A stretch of DNA of 13,402 bases. Origin: Xanthomonas translucens pv. translucens DSM 18974 (GTDB taxonomy: Bacteria > Pseudomonadota > Gammaproteobacteria > Xanthomonadales > Xanthomonadaceae). Below, in pieces: positions 8,908 to 13,402 of the stretch. Both the position numbers and the translations under genes were made by a program. Position 1 is the stretch's first letter. Each line of letters starts with the position of its first letter. The notes beneath the pieces were generated by a model. That model ran no database searches and was not told the DNA's origin. It was given only the letters and a program-made list of their open reading frames with translations. Where the stretch lies: assembly GCF_000331775.1 (NCBI RefSeq), contig NZ_CAPJ01000531.1, positions 1-13,402 of the forward strand, given 5' to 3'.

Positions 8908-8961
8908 TATAAGAACGCTGCCGCATCAAGGCGGCACGGAGCGGCCGCGCTGTTTGCGGCC
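8908..8961 (+). promoter_or_regulatory. Possible -10 and hairpin-rich leader of the hybrid kinase gene
   Basis: The divergent gap 8788-9025 holds a TATAAG -10 candidate (8908-8913) without a well-spaced -35. Two perfect inverted repeats follow: TGCCGC-ATCAAG-GCGGCA (8919-8936) and GGCCGC-GCTGTTT-GCGGCC (8943-8961). If transcription starts near 8920, both would fold in the 5' leader about 65-110 bases before the start codon. On the minus strand the yceI promoter should also lie in this gap; TAGAAT (8817-8822) is a weak candidate. Confidence 0.3.
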
Positions 8962-9025
8962 GGCCCCGGCAGTGCGCCGGTGTTCATCCGCCGCCGATCG
9001 TTCACTGCCGCTGGAGCCGATGTCG

Positions 9026-12000
9026 ATGCAAATCCCACGTCCTCGACGCCTGCGCCGCGGCTGGATGCTCGCCTGGCTGCTGGTGCTGGCCGGCTGCTGC
9101 GCCAGCGCGCTGGCGACGGTGCCGGAACTGCCGCGGTTCCGCGTGCTGGGCGCCGAGCACGGGTTGCCGTCCAGCGAGATCTCGCGGCTGAGCCTGGACC
9201 GCGACGGCTACCTGTGGATCGCCAGTGGTGACGGCCTGGCCCGCTACGACGGGCGCGAATTCCGCATCTGGCGCCACGATCCGGACGATCCGCAGTCCCT
9301 GCGCTGCAACAACGTGCAGGAATTGCACATCGATGCGCGCAACCGGGTGTGGGTGGCCTGCGAAGGCGGCGGCCTGAGCGTGCTCGACGCCGGGCGCCGC
9401 GGCTTCCGCCATTTCAACATGGCCACGCAACCGGCGATGCGCAGCGACGATGTATTCGCGATCGCCAGCCGTGGCGACGAGATCGTGTTCGGCACCTATG
9501 CCGGCGGCTTGTATCGGCTGCCGCCGGACGGGCGCGTGCAGCGCATCCAGGCCGGCGACGGCGAGGTCGATGCGATGCTCGACAGCGCGGTCTCTGGCCT
9601 GGCGTTCGATCGCTCCGGGGTGCTGTGGGTCGGCACCATCAAGGGCCTGGTCCGCTACGACGGCACCCGCGCCAGCGCCTATCGGCTGCCCGGCAGCGAT
9701 GGCACGCAGCAGCGGCTGTCGGCGCTGGTCGCGCTGTCCGACGGGATCTGGGTCGGCATCAACATGGACTTGTACCGGCTCGGTCACGACGGGCGTTGGC
9801 AGCGTGCCGATTGGACCGGCGCACTGCCGGGCGGGGTGCTGTGCATGGCCGAGGACGGCAGCGGCGGTTACTGGCTGGGCAACGGCCAGGGCCTGTGGCA
9901 CAAGCCGGCCGACGGTGCGTTGCGCCACATCAGCGAAGGCGAGGCGGCGGTGTCCGGCGCCAACGTGGTGGCGAGCATGCTGCGCGACAAGGAAGGCGGG
10001 CTATGGGTGTCGTTGCCGACTCGCGGCCTGGGCTACCTGCGTCCGGACTGGCGGCGGCTGGCGGTGCTGGGGCCGTCGCACGGCCTGGCGCCGGACCTGT
10101 ACGCGGGCCTGGCGCCGGCCCGCGATGGCGGGGCATGGCTGACCGGGGCCGGCGGCAACGTGTACCGGTTGCAACCGTCCAGCGGCGAGCTGAGCAAACC
10201 GGCATGGGCCTCCGGCCTGCTCGGCACCCGCTTGATGTCGGTGCTGCATGACGCCGCCGGCATGCTGTGGCTGGGCAGCAACGGCACGCTGTTGCGCAGA
10301 CCGGCCGGCGCTGGCGCGTTGCAGAGATGGAGCCGCAGGTCGGCGCGCGACCCGACCCCCGAAATCGGCGGTAGCGTCTGGCTGCGCGAGCGGGCCGACG
10401 GCAGCCTGTGGGTGGCCGTGCCCATCTTCGGCGTGCAGGTGCGTTCGCTCGCCGACGGCCACGTGCTGGACAACATCCACGGTCCGCAGCGCGGCTTGGC
10501 CGCCGCCGCCGATATCGCCGCGTTCGATCTGGCGCCGGACGGCACGCCGTGGCTGGCCGCCGAGCACTTGCACTACTGGGACGCCGCTGCCGGGAAGTTT
10601 CGCGCCCCGCCGGAGTTCGATGGCGAACGGGTGCAGTCGTTCGCCTTCGCCGATGCGCAGACCCTGTGGCTGCATCGCCTGTCCGGCCTCGAGCTGTGGC
10701 GCCGCGAGGGCGGGCATTGGCGGCAGCTGCACCGCTATGCGGCGGCCGAGGGCGTGCCGGCGACCGAGTCGCAGGGCCTGGTGGTCGATCAGCAGGGGCG
10801 CGCCTGGCTGGGCACGCGCCGCGGCCTGTTCCGGATCGATCCGCGGCACCTGCCGGCGGTGCGCGCGTTCGGCGCGCGCGATGGCCTGAGCAGCCAGGAA
10901 GTGGTCAAGCGCGGGCTGCTGATGGCGGCCGACGGGGTGTTGCTGGCGGCCACCGCCGACGGCAGCGTGGCCTTGCTGGACACGCGTCTGCCGGACCCGC
11001 CGTCGGTGCCGCTGGCGCTGAGCGTGGAGAGCGTGCAGGTGCGCCGCGGCGAGCGTCTGCTGGCGCTGCCGGTGAGCGGCGGTTTCGCCCTGCAGCCGGA
11101 CGACCGCGACCTGCGCGTGGTGGCGCGGCTGCTCTCGTTCGTCGATCCGGAGGGCATCGGCTACCGCTTCCGCCTGTCCGGCTACGACCGCGACTGGGTC
11201 GCGGTCGGTGCCGCCGGCGAGCGCATGCTGCCGCAGCTGCCGGCTGGCGCGCATGTGCTCGAGGTCCAGGCGCGCACCCGCAACGGCGCCTGGTCGCCGA
11301 CGCTGCGGCTGCCGTTCCGGGTGTATCCGCCGTGGTGGCGCAGCGTCTGGGGCATCGCCGGGCTGCTTGCCGCCGGCGCCTTGCTGGTGCTGCTGTCGCT
11401 GCGCGCCTACCGCCGTCGCTTGCGCCGCCAGCATGCCTGGCAGCTGGCGCTGCACAAGCAGGAAGTGGCCGAGCAGGCCTCGCTGGCCAAGACCCGTTTC
11501 CTGGCCACGCTCGGGCACGAGGTGCGCACGCCGATGACCGGCGTGCTCGGCATGAGCGAACTGCTGCTGGCCACGCCGCTGGATCCGAAACAGCGCGGCT
11601 ATACCGACTCGATCCGCCGTGCCGGCACGCACCTGCTTCATCTGGTCAACGACGCGCTGGACCTGGCGCGGATCGAGGCCGGGCGCCTGCAGCTCGACCT
11701 TCAGCCGTTCGCGCTGCAGGCGCTGATCGCCGACGTGGTGAACCTGATGGCGCCGCTGGCGCAGGCGCGCGGGCTGCGCTTCGAATGCCACGACACCTTG
11801 CCGGGTACGGTGACCGTCAACGGCGACGCGGTGCGGGTACGGCAGATCCTGCTCAATCTGGTCGGCAACGCGATCAAGTTCACCGCCAGCGGCTCGGTCA
11901 CGCTGCACGTGTCGCCGCTGCAGAGCGGGCACGGGCTGTGCGTGGAGGTCGCCGACACCGGCCCGGGCATGAGCGCCGAGCAGCAGGCGCGGCTGTTCCA

Positions 12001-12625
12001 GCGCTTCGAACAGGGCGAAGGCCCGCGCACCGCCGCCCGCTACGGCGGCAGCGGGCTGGGCCTGGCGATCAGCCAGGAACTGGCGATGGCGATGGGCGGG
12101 CGCATCCAGGTGGACAGCCGGCTCGGGCATGGCGCGCGCTTCCGGGTGACGCTGCCGCTGCGCTGGCAGCTGCGGCCTGCCGAGGCGCTGACGGTGGTGC
12201 CGCTGCCGGCGCGGGTGCAGGCGCCGCTGCGGATCCTGCTGGTCGAGGACGAACCCACCGTGGCCCAGGTGATGGCCGAACTGCTGCGCAGCCGCGGCCA
12301 CTACGTGGCCTGCGCCGCGCATGGCCTGGAAGCGCTGACCGAGGTCAGCCAGGCTACCTTCGACCTGGGCCTGCTCGACCTGGACCTGCCGGCGCTCGAC
12401 GGCCTGGCGCTGGCGCGGCAGCTGCGCGCGCTCGGCTACGAGTTCCCGCTGGTCGCGGTCACCGCACGTTCCGACGGCGAGGCCGAGGCCGCGGCCAAGG
12501 CGGCCGGTTTCGCCGGCTTCGTGCGTAAGCCTGTCACTGGCGACATGTTGGCTGAGGCGATTCGGAGAGTGATGGATGTGGAGGCCGGGACTCGGGACTG
12601 GGGACTGGGGACCCGGAAAGCGTAA
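9026..12625 (+). CDS. Hybrid histidine kinase with Reg_prop beta-propeller sensor and receiver domain
   Basis: A sensor kinase of 1199 residues. In order: an N-terminal signal with arginine-rich head and hydrophobic core containing a lipobox (LAGC, Cys24); propeller blades of the form [16 protein letters not shown] (about 40-690); a Y_Y_Y-type domain (about 700-765); one transmembrane helix (about 773-795); HisKA with phospho-acceptor His831 (GHEVRTP); HATPase with Asn948 (GNAIKF), Asp977 (DTGPG) and GGSGLGL (1007-1012); and a receiver domain with Glu1074/Asp1075, phospho-acceptor Asp1118, Thr1146 and Lys1168. All key residues are present. There is no HPt or DNA-binding domain, so phosphate must pass to another protein. 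GGAG (9013-9016) sits nine bases before the ATG at 9026 but only three before the in-frame ATG at 9020, hence the start chosen. The last residues ([12 protein letters not shown]) come from a heptamer repeat. The ligand is unknown. Confidence 0.94.
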   Translation: MQIPRPRRLRRGWMLAWLLVLAGCCASALATVPELPRFRVLGAEHGLPSSEISRLSLDRDGYLWIASGDGLARYDGREFRIWRHDPDDPQSLRCNNVQELHIDARNRVWVACEGGGLSVLDAGRRGFRHFNMATQPAMRSDDVFAIASRGDEIVFGTYAGGLYRLPPDGRVQRIQAGDGEVDAMLDSAVSGLAFDRSGVLWVGTIKGLVRYDGTRASAYRLPGSDGTQQRLSALVALSDGIWVGINMDLYRLGHDGRWQRADWTGALPGGVLCMAEDGSGGYWLGNGQGLWHKPADGALRHISEGEAAVSGANVVASMLRDKEGGLWVSLPTRGLGYLRPDWRRLAVLGPSHGLAPDLYAGLAPARDGGAWLTGAGGNVYRLQPSSGELSKPAWASGLLGTRLMSVLHDAAGMLWLGSNGTLLRRPAGAGALQRWSRRSARDPTPEIGGSVWLRERADGSLWVAVPIFGVQVRSLADGHVLDNIHGPQRGLAAAADIAAFDLAPDGTPWLAAEHLHYWDAAAGKFRAPPEFDGERVQSFAFADAQTLWLHRLSGLELWRREGGHWRQLHRYAAAEGVPATESQGLVVDQQGRAWLGTRRGLFRIDPRHLPAVRAFGARDGLSSQEVVKRGLLMAADGVLLAATADGSVALLDTRLPDPPSVPLALSVESVQVRRGERLLALPVSGGFALQPDDRDLRVVARLLSFVDPEGIGYRFRLSGYDRDWVAVGAAGERMLPQLPAGAHVLEVQARTRNGAWSPTLRLPFRVYPPWWRSVWGIAGLLAAGALLVLLSLRAYRRRLRRQHAWQLALHKQEVAEQASLAKTRFLATLGHEVRTPMTGVLGMSELLLATPLDPKQRGYTDSIRRAGTHLLHLVNDALDLARIEAGRLQLDLQPFALQALIADVVNLMAPLAQARGLRFECHDTLPGTVTVNGDAVRVRQILLNLVGNAIKFTASGSVTLHVSPLQSGHGLCVEVADTGPGMSAEQQARLFQRFEQGEGPRTAARYGGSGLGLAISQELAMAMGGRIQVDSRLGHGARFRVTLPLRWQLRPAEALTVVPLPARVQAPLRILLVEDEPTVAQVMAELLRSRGHYVACAAHGLEALTEVSQATFDLGLLDLDLPALDGLALARQLRALGYEFPLVAVTARSDGEAEAAAKAAGFAGFVRKPVTGDMLAEAIRRVMDVEAGTRDWGLGTRKA

Positions 12626-12680
12626 GGGCTGCAGCGGATTCGCAGGCAACGCCTGCGCCGCTTTTCGAGTCCCGAGTCCC
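12587..12680. repeat. GGGACTN heptamer repeat with inverted partner around a terminator
   Basis: Four direct heptamers (GGGACTC, GGGACTG, GGGACTG, GGGACCC; 12587-12614) lie in the last codons of the kinase gene. Two reverse-oriented copies (GAGTCCC twice, 12667-12680) lie about 50 bases on, past the stop codon. The arms can pair over 13-14 bases and enclose the terminator hairpin. Similar heptamer tracts are, from memory, common at gene ends in Xanthomonas. Confidence 0.8.
12633..12665 (+). terminator. Rho-independent terminator after the hybrid kinase
   Basis: AGCGG (12633-12637) pairs with CCGCT (12658-12662) and CGCAGGC (12641-12647) with GCCTGCG (12651-12657), with an ATT bulge and an AAC loop, followed by TTT. 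It begins eight bases after the TAA stop of the kinase gene. The T-run is short, so termination may be partial. Confidence 0.7.
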
Positions 12681-12776
12681 ACACCCCACCACCCGTCGGT
12701 TGCCAGCGGCGGCGCTTATCGCCGACGATGGCGGCGGACGTCGGCAGACCCGGCGTCCATGCACAGGGAGATGACG

Positions 12777-13402
12777 ATGCGGTCCAGAAGGATCTTGGGA
12801 TGGCTGCTGCTGCTGTGGTCGGCGCTTGCCGTGGCGGCGGTGCCGCCGACCCCGCAGCCGCGCCAGCTGACCGTGGCCGATGGCTTGCCGTCCAACAGCA
12901 TCAACGGTTTTGCCGAAGACCGGCTCGGCTACCTGTGGCTGGCCAGCAGCGACGGCCTGGCGCGCTTCGATGGGCGCGGCTACCGCATCTGGCGGATCGA
13001 GGACGGGCTGCGCGACAACAAGATCTGGACCGTGCATGTCGATGCGCAGAACCGGGTGTGGTTCGGTACCCAGAATGCCGGCCTGGGCATGCTCTCGGCG
13101 GACCGGCGCACGTTCCGCTACTACGACCGCAGCAACTATCCGCAGATCGGCAGCGCCACGGTCTGGGCGATCACCTCCACCCCCGACGGCAGCATCTGGT
13201 TCGGCACCGCCAACGGCGGCCTGCACCGGCTGCAGGCGGACGGCAAACTGAGCCGCTACATGCCGATGCCGGGCGACGAGCGCAGCCTGCCGTCGCCGGT
13301 GGTGATCTCACTGGCGACCACGCCCGACGGCACGCTGTGGGTGGGCACGCGCGGCGGCGTGGCGCGCTGGACCGGGCACGACTTCGAACGGCTGCCGGCC
13401 TC
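12777..13402 (+). CDS. Reg_prop beta-propeller sensor protein, N-terminal part (3' end outside window)
   Basis: The first 208 residues of a second propeller sensor next to the hybrid kinase. Residues 1-21 are a signal peptide (MRSRR, then Leu/Trp-rich, ending AVAA). Blade motifs follow at about 51-66 (GYLWLASSDGLARFDG), 92-103 (NRVWFGTQNAGL), 136-148 (PDGSIWFGTANGG) and 183-194 (PDGTLWVGTRGG). The N-terminal part resembles the kinase upstream closely in layout (GLPSN/GLPSS, then GYLW, then NRVW), so the two are tandem paralogues. The frame stays open to the window end, so the output domain (kinase, GGDEF or other) is unknown. AGGGAG (12765-12770) lies six bases before the ATG at 12777, which is preferred over in-frame ATGs at 12759 and 12771. 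It is separated from the kinase by 151 bases and a terminator, so it likely has its own promoter, which I could not identify. Confidence 0.92.
   Translation, partial: MRSRRILGWLLLLWSALAVAAVPPTPQPRQLTVADGLPSNSINGFAEDRLGYLWLASSDGLARFDGRGYRIWRIEDGLRDNKIWTVHVDAQNRVWFGTQNAGLGMLSADRRTFRYYDRSNYPQIGSATVWAITSTPDGSIWFGTANGGLHRLQADGKLSRYMPMPGDERSLPSPVVISLATTPDGTLWVGTRGGVARWTGHDFERLPA

Noticed and set aside
8892..8913. TTGCCG / TATAAG as a full sigma-70 promoter for the hybrid kinase
   Set aside because: The spacing is only 10 bases, too short for a working -35/-10 pair; only the -10 is kept as a weak candidate.
10001..12682. Long minus-strand open frame (893 codons) opposite the hybrid kinase
   Set aside because: It is antisense to conserved kinase and receiver motifs, its Gln/Arg/His-rich translation has no domain, and the open frame is explained by high GC.
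12880..13251. 123-codon plus-strand open frame near the right edge
   Set aside because: It is out of frame with the propeller sensor starting at 12777, whose blade motifs and signal peptide are clear.

Overview
The window is high-GC DNA with dense coding and short intergenic gaps. Protein families and style point to a gammaproteobacterium of the Xanthomonadaceae, most likely Xanthomonas or a close relative. This is an inference from gene content: beta-propeller sensors of the Reg_prop type, a YceI/cytochrome b561 cluster, and GGGACTN heptamer repeats at a gene end. No rRNA, tRNA, CRISPR array, transposase or phage gene was seen.

Layout. At the left edge (1-770, +) is the C-terminal part of a homoserine dehydrogenase, cut by the window. 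It converges on an exported alpha/beta hydrolase (801-1826, -). Upstream of the hydrolase on the same strand is a large membrane-bound diguanylate cyclase with a periplasmic propeller sensor (1896-4961, -). After a 225-base gap comes a single-chain iron-sulfur L-serine dehydratase, sdaA (5187-6569, -), divergent from a small glutaredoxin-like protein (6660-6890, +). A three-gene minus-strand operon follows: periplasmic YceI (8131-8787), cytochrome b561 (7568-8134) and a second YceI (6987-7556). It has a 4-base ATGA overlap, a Shine-Dalgarno overlapping a stop codon, and a clear Rho-independent terminator at 6918-6950. Divergent from it is a propeller-type hybrid histidine kinase with a fused receiver domain (9026-12625, +). 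The kinase gene ends in a tandem heptamer repeat and a terminator. A further propeller sensor gene starts at 12777 (+) and runs off the right edge.

How it fits together. The dominant theme is extracytoplasmic sensing. Three proteins with the same type of N-terminal periplasmic propeller lie within 12 kb: one coupled to c-di-GMP synthesis, one to phosphorelay, and one whose output lies outside the window. The remaining genes are housekeeping or redox functions: amino-acid metabolism (homoserine dehydrogenase, serine dehydratase), thiol redox (glutaredoxin-like) and membrane/periplasmic electron transfer (YceI/b561). Nothing in the sequence ties them to the sensors beyond position.

No clearly new biological system is visible. 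The points most worth a second look are the tandem propeller sensors, the heptamer repeat that supplies the kinase C-terminus, a hairpin-rich leader before the kinase, and a lipobox at the kinase N-terminus.
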